DNA of 64,000 nucleotides from Candidatus Methanoperedens sp. BLZ2. Its GTDB lineage: Archaea; Halobacteriota; Methanosarcinia; Methanosarcinales; Methanoperedenaceae. Positions within the stretch are counted from its first letter, which is position 1. Each line of letters begins with the position of its first letter. A program made the translations under genes and the position numbers. Shown here in pieces: positions 24,738-34,567 of this stretch. Under the pieces are notes generated by a model. That model saw nothing but the letters and a program-made list of their open reading frames with translations. It was not told where the DNA came from and made no database searches. The DNA lies in the NCBI RefSeq assembly GCF_002487355.1, contig NZ_NTMG01000083.1:1-64000 (forward strand), given 5' to 3'.

Positions 24738-25026
24738 CTATGATGGAAAAATAATAGGTTCTGTAAGGGCATTCGAAAAAGGCGAGACCTGCTATATAGG
24801 AAGGCTTATTGTGCACGCAGATTATCAAAATCAAGGGTTTGGAACAAAACTACTGAATAGAATAGAAAATATTTTTAATAGCAAAAGATTTGAACTATTC
24901 ACAGGACATAGAAGTGAAAAGAATCTGTATTTATATCAAAAGCTTGGTTATAAAATATTCAAAAGTGAAAAAATCACCGACAGCTTAAGTTTCATATACT
25001 TGAAAAAGAATAATAAAAAATTATAG
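24727..25026 (+). pseudogene. GNAT acetyltransferase, N-terminus lost to IS insertion
   Basis: The 99 codons from TTG 24727 hold the second half of a GNAT fold: YIGRLIVHADYQNQGFGTKL (acetyl-CoA-binding loop Q/NxGxG), then FTGHRSEKNLYLYQKLGY. The first strands and helices, about 50-60 residues, are absent and the preceding DNA is transposase. It may be expressed but is unlikely to be active. Confidence 0.7.
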
Positions 25027-25084
25027 GAGCGAATAAACATTTTTGAGAATAACCAGAAGGATTTGAATAAGGTAATGTGTTATT

Positions 25085-25588
25085 CTATTTGATTTTGACA
25101 AAAATCTTCTTTCTCGTTACTGGTATTAATTTTTTCCATTCGATAGTGCAATCTTTTTCTATCTTAAAATCCTCAGTTGTTGAATTTGGTGAGTTCCCGT
25201 TAACTTCATAAAGGTAAAGTCCCTCTTCTCCGTCGATAGCCATAACAAACTCTTTATCACCAACAGTTTTTAATTCTACCCCGGATACTTTTCTCAGAGC
25301 TTCCAGGATACTGGCACCTTTTTGCAGATCAATCGTGTGTGAGTCGGCAAGTTCATCAAGCATACCATACATGTTTTTTATTTTACTGCCAAGCACATGG
25401 GTTTTGCCAAACCTTCTTATTTCAATTAAATTTGCTCTTTCCAGAAGCTTAGCATGTTTAGCCACTACCGGAACAGAGAGATTTAATTCTTTTGCAATAC
25501 CTGTGATATGCATTTCTTCCTTAGCCAATATTCTCAGCATTTTTAATCGCGTAGTACTGCTGAGTGCTTTAAAAATATCGTTAGCCAT
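25085..25588 (-). CDS. ArsR-family winged-helix regulator
   Basis: The 167-aa protein starts MANDIFKALSSTTRLKMLRI with HITGIAKELNLSVPVVAKHA as recognition helix region, then a beta wing (RRFGKTHVLG). The C-terminal 90 residues form a separate small domain (GVELKTVGDKEFVMAIDGEE) not typical of ArsR. There is no obvious Cys metal site. It is divergent from cbtB with 74 bases between, so it may control the cobalt transporter. Confidence 0.8.
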   Translation of the reverse strand: MANDIFKALSSTTRLKMLRILAKEEMHITGIAKELNLSVPVVAKHAKLLERANLIEIRRFGKTHVLGSKIKNMYGMLDELADSHTIDLQKGASILEALRKVSGVELKTVGDKEFVMAIDGEEGLYLYEVNGNSPNSTTEDFKIEKDCTIEWKKLIPVTRKKIFVKIK

Positions 25589-25614
25589 ATGGATAACAAC
25601 TATTGCCTTAAAGA

Positions 25615-25627
25615 GTAAATATTTTAC
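25615..25627. promoter_or_regulatory. Inverted repeat between regulator gene and cbtB
   Basis: GTAAA-TAT-TTTAC is a perfect 5-bp inverted repeat in the 74-base divergent promoter, 35 bases before cbtB. It is a plausible site for the ArsR-type protein encoded next to it. Confidence 0.4.
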
Positions 25628-25662
25628 CCTTCATGATTAAGCAGGTTAATTGAGGTATAATA

Positions 25663-25866
25663 ATGACAGAAATGATTAGTGAATACAGGTATGGATATGA
25701 GTATCGATATGAATTGGACTATGCAATGCTCGCAAAGCTTGCAGTAATTTTTTTGACAATCGCCCTTGCGATTTATATTATAGGATTTTCAAACTTTGAA
25801 AGCTTTCCGGCACTCCACGAGGGATTCCATGACTTACGCCACGCAGCAGGCTTCCCCTGCCATTAA
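25663..25866 (+). CDS. cbtB: Cobalt transporter subunit CbtB
   Basis: The 67-aa protein has one membrane helix (about 25-45) and the CbtB C-terminal metal motif HEGFHDLRHAAGFPCH (His52, 56, 60, 67). CbtB and CbtA form a predicted cobalt uptake system, found with cobalamin genes. This archaeon needs cobalt for corrinoid methyltransferases. It overlaps cbtA by 38 bases. Confidence 0.88.
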   Translation: MTEMISEYRYGYEYRYELDYAMLAKLAVIFLTIALAIYIIGFSNFESFPALHEGFHDLRHAAGFPCH

Positions 25867-26578
25867 AGACTCACTGGATTTTATATCAATCCTGAAAGCA
25901 GGAATTGTAACAGGTATGGTTGCAGGCACAGCCCTCGGAGGACTTCTCCTTTTGTTCCTAACGCCAATCATATTGGAAGCAGAAACTTACGAAATCCAGA
26001 TACCTGATTCCCATCCATTAATTCCAAGGAATATTGTTCACTTCTGGACATTTGCTGGAGCAATAATGCTTGGAATCCTCTATTCTATAATATTCACTTT
26101 TGTGTATACTATGGTTCAACACGGGATTCCTGTAAAAAATGTTGGGTTTAAAAGTCTGATTCTGGCTTTAAACGGTTTTTTAGTAGCGGTGCTTATCCCT
26201 TCTCTCTATCTGCCGCCTAATCCGCCTGGCATGGTGACCTCGCTGTCTGTGATAATAAGGCAGAGCATCTTTATCGCTATAATCATTGCTGGTATCCTTG
26301 CTTCAATAGCCTTCTGGATTATTTATTTACGTTTATCCCGGAAATATAATCCCATGCCTGGATTATCAATAGGAGCAATTGCCTTTGTCGTCATAATTAT
26401 CACTGCATCTTTATTGTTTCCCCCTAATTCCAACATACCTTCAATTCCTTCAGATTTACTATGGAAATACAGGGTCGAGAGCCTTGGAGCTATGTTTGCT
26501 TTCTGGGTAACTATGGGAGTAATGGTTAATACCATGCTGGAATATTTTAGACCACACTTTAGGATTTCAGAAAACTAA
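25829..26578 (+). CDS. cbtA: Cobalt transporter subunit CbtA
   Basis: The ATG at 25829 follows CGAGGG; an earlier TTG would overlap cbtB further. The 249-aa protein has six membrane helices, beginning ILKAGIVTGMVAGTALGGLL, with HFWTFAGAIMLGILYS and the Pro-rich LPPNPPGM loop, as in CbtA. It acts with CbtB directly upstream. Confidence 0.85.
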   Translation: MTYATQQASPAIKDSLDFISILKAGIVTGMVAGTALGGLLLLFLTPIILEAETYEIQIPDSHPLIPRNIVHFWTFAGAIMLGILYSIIFTFVYTMVQHGIPVKNVGFKSLILALNGFLVAVLIPSLYLPPNPPGMVTSLSVIIRQSIFIAIIIAGILASIAFWIIYLRLSRKYNPMPGLSIGAIAFVVIIITASLLFPPNSNIPSIPSDLLWKYRVESLGAMFAFWVTMGVMVNTMLEYFRPHFRISEN

Positions 26579-26694
26579 CGCTATTAAACACAGAAAGTTT
26601 GGGAGAAAAGTTTTCAGTTCATGCATGAGATCCAGAATAGATATCCCACGGTGAAGTAAAGTATTAATCATCAAGAAGCCTACTGAAATCATAG

Positions 26695-27351
26695 ATGACA
26701 AAAGAATCCCCAAGGATAGAAGAATATCTTGAATATATATATAAACTGCAGGAGATGCATGAATCCGCCACAACCTCGAAATTAGCCCAGCGCCTGGAGT
26801 TAGCCCCTTCATCCGTTTCAGAGATGCTAAAGCAGCTTGAACAGAAAGGACTTGTAGAGTACGCTGAGAAAGGAGTGGTATTGACAAAAGAAGGTGAACT
26901 TAAAGCCAGGAAAGTGATAAGAAAACATCGCCTCTCAGAGCGCCTGCTTACGGATATTCTGGGTTTTAAATGGGATAAAGTTCATGAGGAGGCATGCAGG
27001 CTTGAACACGATATAAGTTCTGAGATGGAGGACAAAATCGAAGAGAAACTGGGCAATCCCAGAACATGTCCGCATGGTTATCCGATACCTGATAAAGAGG
27101 GATTGATAGTCCAGGATAATACTGTAAAACTTTCAGAACTCAAAGCAAATGAAAAAGGAGTTATTATAAGCGTCTTTGAGGAGAACTCTGAGATGTTGCA
27201 GTATCTGGGCAGTCTTGGATTATATCCTGAGATAGAAGTAAAAGTAAAGAGTGTCGCTCCTTTCGGAGGACCGATCCTTATCAGGGTGCCAGGGTCGGAA
27301 ATATCAGTAGGAAAGGAACTCGCAGAAAAGATAATGGTGCAAAGGAAGTGA
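26695..27351 (+). CDS. DtxR/MntR-family metal-dependent regulator
   Basis: The 218-aa protein has the N-terminal winged helix (RIEEYLEYIYKLQE, TSKLAQRLELAPSSVSEMLK), the dimerisation/metal domain with HRLSERLLTDILGF, HEEACRLEHDIS and CPHGYPIP, and a C-terminal SH3-like FeoA domain. Such regulators repress iron or manganese uptake when metal is plentiful. No ferrous iron transporter is adjacent, so its targets lie elsewhere or include cbtBA. Confidence 0.88.
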   Translation: MTKESPRIEEYLEYIYKLQEMHESATTSKLAQRLELAPSSVSEMLKQLEQKGLVEYAEKGVVLTKEGELKARKVIRKHRLSERLLTDILGFKWDKVHEEACRLEHDISSEMEDKIEEKLGNPRTCPHGYPIPDKEGLIVQDNTVKLSELKANEKGVIISVFEENSEMLQYLGSLGLYPEIEVKVKSVAPFGGPILIRVPGSEISVGKELAEKIMVQRK

Positions 27352-27389
27352 ACCCGGGCAACAGTTATACTGAGCGCCCGGCTTAACAG

Positions 27390-27533
27390 AACCACATCTA
27401 TCCCAACTCTTTCTATATAAATTCTTTCAGGTTTTATGCGCCCCTATGGATGGTCTCTGGAATACTGGCAGGAATGATCCCTGCTTACCATGAGTCGAAA
27501 CTAAGGCCAGCTGATGCCTTAAGATATGAGTAA
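27390..27533 (+). pseudogene. C-terminal remnant of an FtsX-type ABC permease
   Basis: A start-less frame ending at TAA 27531-27533 reads SGILAGMIPAYHESKLRPAD and ALRYE, the last helix and conserved end of MacB-like permeases. Nothing upstream continues it; the dtxR gene ends 38 bases before. It is a relic of a lost transporter. Confidence 0.6.
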
Positions 27534-27635
27534 AGGGAATTAGGAAGTATTATATAGGATTCACAACGATTTATTTAACACTTCCCGGCTATATCTGAGA
27601 GTAGTAGTAATTGGGGAGGAAGAGGAGGAAAATAT

Positions 27636-28142
27636 ATGAATAATAAAAGATTAGCTGAATTGCTTCTGGTATCAATAGTAATTCTTATAGCAACACCGAC
27701 AACTTTTGCAAAGCCCGAGTATCTTACAAATCTTACGGCAATTTATGGCGCAGGTTCATGTGATACCTGCCATATTAATGGTGCAAGCGACGGACCACGT
27801 ACCGGTTACGGAACATTATTTGAGAATCAGGTAGATCACCTTACTAATGCCAGTGAAGCCCTGATAGCTATAGGGGCACCGCCAACCGCAACTGTTACAT
27901 CAACTGTCACAACGACCATGGCAGCAACTCCAGGGGTTACCACAGGAACAACACCAGGAATCACAGAAACAGAAATACCAGGAATTATAGAAGAGACAGA
28001 AATACCAGAAGAGACCACAGAAATACCAGAAGAGACCACAGTAACAGCCACAACAACACCCAGATCTCCCGGATTTGGAATTATAATTTCTATAGTTGGA
28101 TTATTTGCCTGGGCTATTCTTGAAAGGCGAAGAAATAAATAA
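27636..28142 (+). CDS. Secreted monohaem c-type cytochrome with PGF-CTERM-like tail
   Basis: The 168-aa protein has a signal peptide (to Ala25), one haem-binding CDTCH (Cys42, Cys45, His46) in a small domain, a Thr/Glu/Pro-rich linker with the EIPEETT repeat, and an end SPGFG, helix, ERRRNK that fits archaeosortase anchoring. It would be displayed on the outer face of the membrane with the linker reaching into the S-layer. The CcmH genes at the left edge could serve its maturation. The haem domain (about 60 residues) is short. Confidence 0.82.
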   Translation: MNNKRLAELLLVSIVILIATPTTFAKPEYLTNLTAIYGAGSCDTCHINGASDGPRTGYGTLFENQVDHLTNASEALIAIGAPPTATVTSTVTTTMAATPGVTTGTTPGITETEIPGIIEETEIPEETTEIPEETTVTATTTPRSPGFGIIISIVGLFAWAILERRRNK

Positions 28143-28222
28143 TTGGGGCAAATTCTGCCTCAATTTATCATATTTTGTCAGTATCTTAATGATTAATACA
28201 TACCAGATGCATATTGGTATCT

Positions 28223-29086
28223 ATGGCAAAAGATAGACATGTTATGGAAGCTCTCGGAAAAACCCGGGTAGTTGTTGAGAATGGAAAAGTCATTGAAGTC
28301 GGTGAACCCCAGACAGAATACTGCCCTATATTTGATAAGGTGCGCGGGATCAAGAAATTCACCTCAAAGTCCGCAAAGGAAAATATCGAGTTCAGGATTA
28401 AGGATTTTGGCCTTTTCACGAAGGACAGGGCTGTTGAAATGGAAATATTCGTAGGGTTTGGGGCAAGTGAGACTTTCATGACAGGACTGCGCCGGGGTCT
28501 AATTGATACCAGCGTGACTGCATGCGACGGCGCCGGCACTGTGATCACGAACAATCCAAAACTTGCACAGGGTATGGGGTCTCGCATTTCAGGATTGTCC
28601 GAGACTACGCCAATACCTGAGCTTATTGAACGGATACAGGAAGTTAATGGTATTGTTCTTGACCCTGCAACCGCTGCTCTTGACCAGGTAGCAGGTGTGA
28701 AAAAAGCGATAGAACTGGGCTATAAAAAAATAGGGGTATCCGTAACAAATGTCAGGGATGTCCGGGAAATAAGGGAACTTGAGAAAAAACACAATGTCCA
28801 GATAATCGCATTCGGTGTACATACTACAGGTATGCCTGAAAATGAAGCAAAAGAATTCGTAGACCTTGTGGATATGACCACAGGATGCACTTCAAAATGG
28901 ATCCGGGGCTGTGTGGCAGGGAAGACCATCGCCCAATTCGGTACTGCAATCCCCATATTTGCAATAACACAATGCGGCAAAGAAATGCTGCTTGAGCGGG
29001 CAAAAGAAGTGACAGACCCAATCCTGATAAATACGATGAAACTGCCGGTACAGCCGGATGAGAAGCAGCCAAGACCGCTTATTTAA
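28223..29086 (+). CDS. Methanogenesis marker protein 8 (DUF2099)
   Basis: The ATG at 28223 is favoured over a TTG at 28214 because RHVMEALGKTRVVVENGKVI then begins at the family position. The 287-aa protein carries EYCPIFDKVRGI, TACDGAGTVITNNPKLAQGMG, LDPATAALDQVAGVKKAIELG and a Cys-rich end (MTTGCTSKWIRGC). The family is found in organisms with methyl-CoM reductase; its exact reaction is unknown. It supports a methane-metabolising host. Confidence 0.85.
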   Translation: MAKDRHVMEALGKTRVVVENGKVIEVGEPQTEYCPIFDKVRGIKKFTSKSAKENIEFRIKDFGLFTKDRAVEMEIFVGFGASETFMTGLRRGLIDTSVTACDGAGTVITNNPKLAQGMGSRISGLSETTPIPELIERIQEVNGIVLDPATAALDQVAGVKKAIELGYKKIGVSVTNVRDVREIRELEKKHNVQIIAFGVHTTGMPENEAKEFVDLVDMTTGCTSKWIRGCVAGKTIAQFGTAIPIFAITQCGKEMLLERAKEVTDPILINTMKLPVQPDEKQPRPLI

Positions 29087-29110
29087 AAATTTTTATTTTT
29101 AAAAATCAAA

Positions 29111-30271
29111 TCAAATGTGATCCCTGACTTTCTCAAAAATGCTCTTGCCCCTTGTTCTTTCTCCACTTATCTGGGCAAATTCCCGCAGTAGCTCTTTTTG
29201 CCTGTCTGTCAGCTTTGTGGGAACTTCCACCTTTATTTTCACAAGCTGGTCGCCCTTCCCGGAATAATGAAGACCTGGCATTCCTTTGCCTCTAAGACGG
29301 AACACATGACCGTTTTGCGTCCCGGGCGGAATTTTCATCTCAGCCTTACCATCAAGAGTGGGCACGATTATTTCATCACCAAGAGCAGCCTGCGTGAAGC
29401 TGATGGCAGCTTCCATTATGAGGTCATTCTCATTACGGGTAAAAATATTATGAGGTCTCACATTTATTTCCACATAGAGATCCCCGGGTGGTCCGCCTTT
29501 CCCGCCAGCTTCGCCCTCACCTGGTACCCGCAGCCTCGAACCCGTATCAACACCTGGCGGGATCTTCACTTCGATCTTACGTCTTTTCTGGACAGTACCA
29601 CTGCCATGACAGGTCGTGCAGGGAGAATCGATAATGGTTCCTGTTCCGTGGCATGTCCCGCACGTGGAAGTGGTCATGAATCTGCCAAATGGTGTATTCT
29701 GTGTCCTGTTTACCTGGCCGCTGCCGCGGCAGGTTGAACATGTCTTTGGAGATGTTCCGGGTCTTGCCCCGCTTCCATGGCATACATCGCAAGTTTCAGT
29801 TCTCGGGACTTCCAATTCCACTGCTTTGCCCTTTGCTGCATCTTCAAGATTTATGGCTAATTCGTAAAGCAGATCCGAGCCCCTGCTTGGACCCTCACGC
29901 CTTCTCCCTCCTCCCTCTCCTCCGAAAAAGATATCGAATATGCTGCCTCCACCCCTTCCGCGTCCTCCCATACCCCCCATGCCGATATCACGGAAAAGGT
30001 CTTCGAAATCCACGCCCCTGAAAATATCCTCCTGTGAATATCTCTGATCAATACCAGCATGTCCGAACTGGTCATATTGCTGCCTTTTGCTCTGGTCTGA
30101 TAACACTGCGTAAGATTCGGATATTTCCTTGAACTTCTCCTCAGCATCAGGTGATTTGTTCTTATCCGGATGGTATTGCATCGCCAACTTACGATATGCT
30201 GATTTTATATCATCTGCTGAAGCTTTTTTATCCACACCAAGGATTTCATAATAGTCGCGTTTAGTAGCCAT
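29111..30271 (-). CDS. dnaJ: Chaperone DnaJ
   Basis: The 386-aa protein is a type I DnaJ: J domain with HPD (34-36), Gly/Phe-rich region ([13 protein letters not shown]), four CxxCxGxG zinc repeats ([32 protein letters not shown]) and the substrate-binding C-terminal domain. It delivers unfolded proteins to DnaK and stimulates its ATPase. dnaK and grpE are not downstream in this window; upstream 220 bases are noncoding, so it is a single gene or the end of a split locus. Confidence 0.95.
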   Translation of the reverse strand: MATKRDYYEILGVDKKASADDIKSAYRKLAMQYHPDKNKSPDAEEKFKEISESYAVLSDQSKRQQYDQFGHAGIDQRYSQEDIFRGVDFEDLFRDIGMGGMGGRGRGGGSIFDIFFGGEGGGRRREGPSRGSDLLYELAINLEDAAKGKAVELEVPRTETCDVCHGSGARPGTSPKTCSTCRGSGQVNRTQNTPFGRFMTTSTCGTCHGTGTIIDSPCTTCHGSGTVQKRRKIEVKIPPGVDTGSRLRVPGEGEAGGKGGPPGDLYVEINVRPHNIFTRNENDLIMEAAISFTQAALGDEIIVPTLDGKAEMKIPPGTQNGHVFRLRGKGMPGLHYSGKGDQLVKIKVEVPTKLTDRQKELLREFAQISGERTRGKSIFEKVRDHI

Positions 30272-30341
30272 AATTTATAAAAACCAATATCTATTTTTTT
30301 ATCTAAATGCCTTTGCATTAAAATATAAGTTGTGGTTTTCA

Positions 30342-30384
30342 GATTCACACAATGTTCACACCCTCATTTATAAACAGGTGAATC
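30342..30384. promoter_or_regulatory. Inverted and direct repeats in the promoter of the sensor-kinase operon
   Basis: GATTCAC (30342-30348) and GTGAATC (30378-30384) are perfect inverted repeats around a TTTATA box. Within it TTCACACAATGTTCACAC (30344-30361) is a direct repeat that differs in 2 of 18 bases from TTCACACATTTTTCACAC at 34470-34487. It may bind an activator or repressor of the signalling operon. Confidence 0.4.
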
Positions 30385-30494
30385 AAATGAATATTCGGCA
30401 CTTAGACTAAGGATTGTTATGCCTATTAGAATAAATATATTTTTGATGACTATTTCCAGGTCAATAAGGATTTCCTGGATAACGAGGTAAGAGA

Positions 30495-31943
30495 ATGGAA
30501 CCCATACGCTTGCCGAAACTTAGTCTTTTAGCCAAATTTACCATAATCAGCTTTCTCATAACAGCTGCCATTGCCATTGCCCTTGGATGGGGCATCCAGC
30601 AGCAGATGGAACAAAATGCGCTTTCGCAAGCCACCCAGAACACTGCTGACCAGGTTTCCACTATTCTTAACCAGAAACTGCACCGGGCAGATTTCAATGG
30701 AACTCTTGACCCTGCCAGATATGAAGAGATTGATTCACTGATCCGGCAGAACGTACTCAATAAACATGTCGTCCGGGTAAAAATATGGAACCGTGAAGGT
30801 CTGCTTCTTTACTCGGATGAGAAAGAGCAAATAGGGCAAAGTTTCACTGATAATGATGAACTCAATGAGGCTCTTGCAGGCAAGATCGTGAGTGATGTTT
30901 CTCCGGAGAAAGAAGAAAACAAAGAAGAAAGAGAACAGTATGGAAGGCTTTTCGAAGTGTATGTACCCCTGCTACCCGCGGATTCCAATCAGGTGGCTGG
31001 CGCTTACGAAATATATCAGGACATGGACATGCTTGAACCTGGCATTGCCAGAATGCGTAACTTTGTATGGGGAAGCATCGGCCTTGGATTCCTTGTCCTT
31101 TATGGCTCGTTATTTGTTTTTGTACGCAACGCCTCAAGGGAACTTATCCACCGCAACAAGGAGAATGAGAGACTCTATGAAGAGACAAAGATGCAACTGG
31201 CAGAACTCCAGCGTGCTGAGAAAGAACTCCTCAAGCGCACAACAGAACTGGAATCAGCCAACAAAGAGCTTGAAGCGTTCAGCTATTCAGTTTCCCATGA
31301 CCTGAGGGCGCCACTGCGGGCAATCGACGGTTTTTCCCGTGTTATGTTAGAGGAATATAATGATAAATTAGATGATGAAGGCAAACGATATTTGAATATA
31401 GTCAGGGACAACACGCAGAAAATGGGACAACTTATCGAGGATCTTCTCGCCCTGTCCCGTTTGGGGCGAAAAGAGATGCAGGTATCCAGGATAGATATGA
31501 CTAAACTTGCAAAAACTGTGTTTGATGAGATCAAAGAAGCAAACCCCGGACGAAATATCCAGCTTGAAATAAAAACACTTCCACCTGCATATGGAGACCA
31601 GGCGATGATTCATCAGGTTCTCGTTAATCTTCTCTCAAACGCCATTAAATTCACACGATTTAAAGAAAAAGCTGTTATTGAGATCGGCAGCATTGTCCGA
31701 ATGAATGAAATTGTCTATTATGTCAAAGACAACGGTGTCGGGTTTGATATGCAGTATTTAAATAAGTTGTTTGGAGTATTCCAGAGACTGCACAGCACCG
31801 AGGATTTCGAAGGAACCGGAGTGGGACTTGCCATAGTCCAGCGCATTATCCACAGGCATGGCGGAAAGGTATGGGCTGAGGGAAAAGTCAACGAAGGCTC
31901 AACATTTTATTTTAATCTTTCAGAAGGAGGAATGAAAAAATGA
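30495..31943 (+). CDS. Membrane sensor histidine kinase
   Basis: The 482-aa protein has a membrane helix (about 12-34), an extracytoplasmic sensing domain (35-185), a second helix (187-208), a coiled coil, a HisKA domain with the phospho-acceptor His268 in [10 protein letters not shown], and an HATPase domain with [19 protein letters not shown] and [12 protein letters not shown]. It overlaps the next gene, a response regulator, by four bases, so they form a signalling pair. Its ligand is unknown. Confidence 0.9.
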   Translation: MEPIRLPKLSLLAKFTIISFLITAAIAIALGWGIQQQMEQNALSQATQNTADQVSTILNQKLHRADFNGTLDPARYEEIDSLIRQNVLNKHVVRVKIWNREGLLLYSDEKEQIGQSFTDNDELNEALAGKIVSDVSPEKEENKEEREQYGRLFEVYVPLLPADSNQVAGAYEIYQDMDMLEPGIARMRNFVWGSIGLGFLVLYGSLFVFVRNASRELIHRNKENERLYEETKMQLAELQRAEKELLKRTTELESANKELEAFSYSVSHDLRAPLRAIDGFSRVMLEEYNDKLDDEGKRYLNIVRDNTQKMGQLIEDLLALSRLGRKEMQVSRIDMTKLAKTVFDEIKEANPGRNIQLEIKTLPPAYGDQAMIHQVLVNLLSNAIKFTRFKEKAVIEIGSIVRMNEIVYYVKDNGVGFDMQYLNKLFGVFQRLHSTEDFEGTGVGLAIVQRIIHRHGGKVWAEGKVNEGSTFYFNLSEGGMKK

Positions 31944-32380
31944 CTGATATAAGTGAAGTGGAAATCCTTTTAGTAGAGGATAATCCGAACGATGCTGAGC
32001 TTGCACTAAGGGCTCTTAAGAAAAATAATATTGCCAATAAGATACATCATGTGAAAGATGGGGCAGAAGCCCTTGAATTTATTTATTGCACCGGAGCTTA
32101 TGCAGGACGCAACATGATGAGAAAGCCAAAAGTGATATTTCTCGACCTGAAGCTTCCAAAAGTGGATGGCCTTGAGATTCTGCATAAGGTCAAGTCTGAT
32201 GAGAGGACAAGGACGATACCGATTGTGGTATTGACATCTTCCCATGAGGAGCGGGATCTTGTAGAGAGTTATAAATTTGGCGTGAATAGCTACATAGTCA
32301 AGCCCGTGGAATTTGATAAATTCGCCCATGCAGTTGCACAGCTGGGAATGTACTGGATGTTACTGAATAAACAACCCTGA
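31940..32380 (+). CDS. Single-domain response regulator (Rcp1-like)
   Basis: The 146-aa protein is one receiver domain: acidic pair in LLVEDNPND, phospho-acceptor Asp69 in [11 protein letters not shown], Thr in VLTSSHEE and Lys in IVKPVEF. It lacks an output domain, as in Rcp1-type regulators. It overlaps the kinase upstream by four bases and shares one base with the next gene, and probably passes phosphate between the two. Confidence 0.92.
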   Translation: MTDISEVEILLVEDNPNDAELALRALKKNNIANKIHHVKDGAEALEFIYCTGAYAGRNMMRKPKVIFLDLKLPKVDGLEILHKVKSDERTRTIPIVVLTSSHEERDLVESYKFGVNSYIVKPVEFDKFAHAVAQLGMYWMLLNKQP

Positions 32381-33669
32381 TGAACCATATTATTGAAAAT
32401 AACCTGATGAAAAATGAGCTTCGGATACTGATACTCGAAGATGATGAGGCAGATGCCGAGTTGATACAATACGAACTGAGAAAAGCAAACATTATATTCA
32501 AGTCGCAACGTGTCCAGACAAGAGATGCTTTCCAGAAGAAGCTCTTCGATTTTGAGCCTGACCTCATACTGGCGGATTATACACTTCCAGCATTCGATGG
32601 CTCTTCCGCATTGCGGATGGTTAAAGAAAAAAATCCGGATGTGCCTTTCATTTTTGTTTCAGGGACAATAGGTGAGGATTTTGCGATCGAATCACTAAAG
32701 AGCGGTGCAACGGATTATGTCCTTAAGGATCGCTTGTGCCGCCTTGTTCCTGCAGTGGATCGGGCTTTATCTGAGGTAGCAGAAAAGATCGAATACAGGA
32801 AAGCCCGAAAAGCCCTGGAAGAATCCGAGATGAAGTTCCGTTCCGTGGTACAGTCAGCCAATGATGCGATTATTTTGACAGATGGCAAAAATGACATTAT
32901 TTTCTGGAATAAGGGCGCTACGGCAATTTTTGGCTATCTGGAAGACGAAGTACTGGGCAAATCCATACAACATATCATGCCATGGCGTGCGGACGGCATA
33001 ATAGGAAAAACGATTGAGACATATGGGTTAAGGAAAGATGGCAGTAAAATTCCTCTTGAAATTTCAATTGCCACATGGAATACCGGGGACCAACAATTTT
33101 ATAGTGTGATCATGCGCGACATCACCGAGCGCAAGAAGGCAGAGGATATTTTAAAAGAAAAAGCCAGGGCTGAACTGTACGGTTTTATTGTAAGTGCGCT
33201 GCCTGTCTTTGCAAGGGGTGTTCCCTCACAGGTGAGGAATAGTCTTGTGAAGAATTTTGCCGGGCGCTTCGAGAATAATAACAGACCGAGGTTCCAGGAA
33301 GAAATGAAAAGGCTGGGATACGGCCAAAATATGGAGAGTTACAGCAGCATTGAGGACACAAATAAAATCCTTGATATTTATCTGTCATGGCTTGCGGGAT
33401 TATTTGCCAGCTTTGGTGTAGAGGTAATAAAAAAATTCCATAGCGCCAATAGTTCCCTTGAATTATTGAATTGCCCATGGAGATGCGAGGCAAGAGGTAA
33501 TCCGATATTCTGCTTTATCTGCCGTACAATCGTGATGCGAAGCTTTACCTGGACCTTCTTTAAAGGAAGTGTCAACCAGAATTCCAGCATAGCAAGTGGT
33601 TCAAATATATGTGTTTTTGAAATTCATGTAAAATCTGCGTCGATTGAAGGTATTAAAAATGAGGTATAA
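32380..33669 (+). CDS. Receiver-PAS protein with methanogen output domain (MetOD1-like)
   Basis: The 429-aa protein has a receiver domain (Asp66 in LADYTLPAFDG), a PAS domain (about 150-262, FRSVVQSANDAIILTDGKND, closing in ITERKKAEDILK), and a C-terminal domain (275-425) with LELLNCPWRC, NPIFCFICRTI and WTFF, resembling MetOD1 of methanogen regulators. The cysteines (CPWRC, CFIC) might bind metal. It probably receives the signal from the kinase and acts on the RecA-like ATPase or archaellin gene next to it. Confidence 0.8.
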   Translation: MNHIIENNLMKNELRILILEDDEADAELIQYELRKANIIFKSQRVQTRDAFQKKLFDFEPDLILADYTLPAFDGSSALRMVKEKNPDVPFIFVSGTIGEDFAIESLKSGATDYVLKDRLCRLVPAVDRALSEVAEKIEYRKARKALEESEMKFRSVVQSANDAIILTDGKNDIIFWNKGATAIFGYLEDEVLGKSIQHIMPWRADGIIGKTIETYGLRKDGSKIPLEISIATWNTGDQQFYSVIMRDITERKKAEDILKEKARAELYGFIVSALPVFARGVPSQVRNSLVKNFAGRFENNNRPRFQEEMKRLGYGQNMESYSSIEDTNKILDIYLSWLAGLFASFGVEVIKKFHSANSSLELLNCPWRCEARGNPIFCFICRTIVMRSFTWTFFKGSVNQNSSIASGSNICVFEIHVKSASIEGIKNEV

Positions 33670-33710
33670 TTAAGATTGAAGGTATTAAAAATATTGAGGT
33701 ATGATTAATT

Positions 33711-34439
33711 ATGAATATGACGATGGAACGAATTAAGACAGGTATACCAGAACTTGATAACATCCTTGGCGGCTTTCCTGCAGGTAAAACAATTCTTATC
33801 ACAGGGGATCCTGGAACGGGCAAGACGATATTCGGGATGGGGTTTGCAAAATCATGTTGTGAGCAGGGGATAAAGACCGCCTATATATCAACTGAGGAGA
33901 GCGCCTGCGATCTTCGTCTCCAGGGGAAATCATTCGGATGGGCTCTTGAAAGTTTTGAGGAGAAAGGCATATTAAAATTCATAGATATAACAGGAAAGAG
34001 GGCAGCAGAGATAAAGTCCGCATTAAGCATCAGCATGGATGCCCAAAAAGGCAATTTTGAGGATCTGATTGATAATTTGCCAGAAGGCACAAGGGTACTT
34101 ATCATAGATAGTCTTGGAAACCATACTTCCAACCTCATGTCATTTGAATTCAGGGACAGGTTCGATCTTCTTGTCTACAATCTGGCCATTAAGGGAATTA
34201 CGGCACTGATTATACTTGACAGTGTTACATCAAAGGAATTCAACGATATCGCTCTTTTCTCAGCATACGGCGCAATCCAGCTTATGAAAAAAGAGAACCC
34301 GTACACGGATCGAAGAGAAAGGGTCATGGATATCGTAAAGATGAGGAATACAAAGACACCAATACAGCTTATAACATATGAAATTGGCCCAAAGGGTATC
34401 GAGCTTATTTCGGCCAGTGATGTCCCTCCGGAACCTTGA
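33711..34439 (+). CDS. KaiC/RadA-like ATPase
   Basis: The 242-aa protein is one RecA-fold domain: [20 protein letters not shown], Walker A GDPGTGKT (31-38), ISTEES, and Walker B VLIIDS. It ends at IELISA without a second KaiC domain. Single-domain KaiC-like proteins (arCOG01171-type) act in archaeal signalling and with archaella (FlaH-like). It starts 41 bases after the MetOD1 gene. Confidence 0.82.
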   Translation: MNMTMERIKTGIPELDNILGGFPAGKTILITGDPGTGKTIFGMGFAKSCCEQGIKTAYISTEESACDLRLQGKSFGWALESFEEKGILKFIDITGKRAAEIKSALSISMDAQKGNFEDLIDNLPEGTRVLIIDSLGNHTSNLMSFEFRDRFDLLVYNLAIKGITALIILDSVTSKEFNDIALFSAYGAIQLMKKENPYTDRRERVMDIVKMRNTKTPIQLITYEIGPKGIELISASDVPPEP

Positions 34440-34469
34440 ACACTGCACAGAATATTGCAGCAAAAAAGG

Positions 34470-34487
34470 TTCACACATTTTTCACAC
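34470..34487. promoter_or_regulatory. TTCACAC direct repeat in the archaellin-like promoter
   Basis: TTCACACATTTTTCACAC is a direct repeat of TTCACAC spaced 11 bases start to start. The same arrangement (16 of 18 bases) is present at 30344-30361 before the sensor kinase operon, so the two may share a regulator. Confidence 0.4.
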
Positions 34488-34567
34488 GTTAGTTTATTTG
34501 TAACACACAACGCTATCTAAAAGAGAATAAAATTATTATACTGTTTCGAGAGCTGAATGAGTTTACG

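Noticed and set aside
27353-27381. CCGGGC...GCCCGG hairpin after dtxR as terminator
   Set aside because: Six base pairs with a 16-base loop and no T-tract; too weak to call.
29198-30021. Plus-strand frames opposite dnaJ (up to 179 aa)
   Set aside because: They are antisense shadows of a well-conserved DnaJ protein with its zinc repeats.
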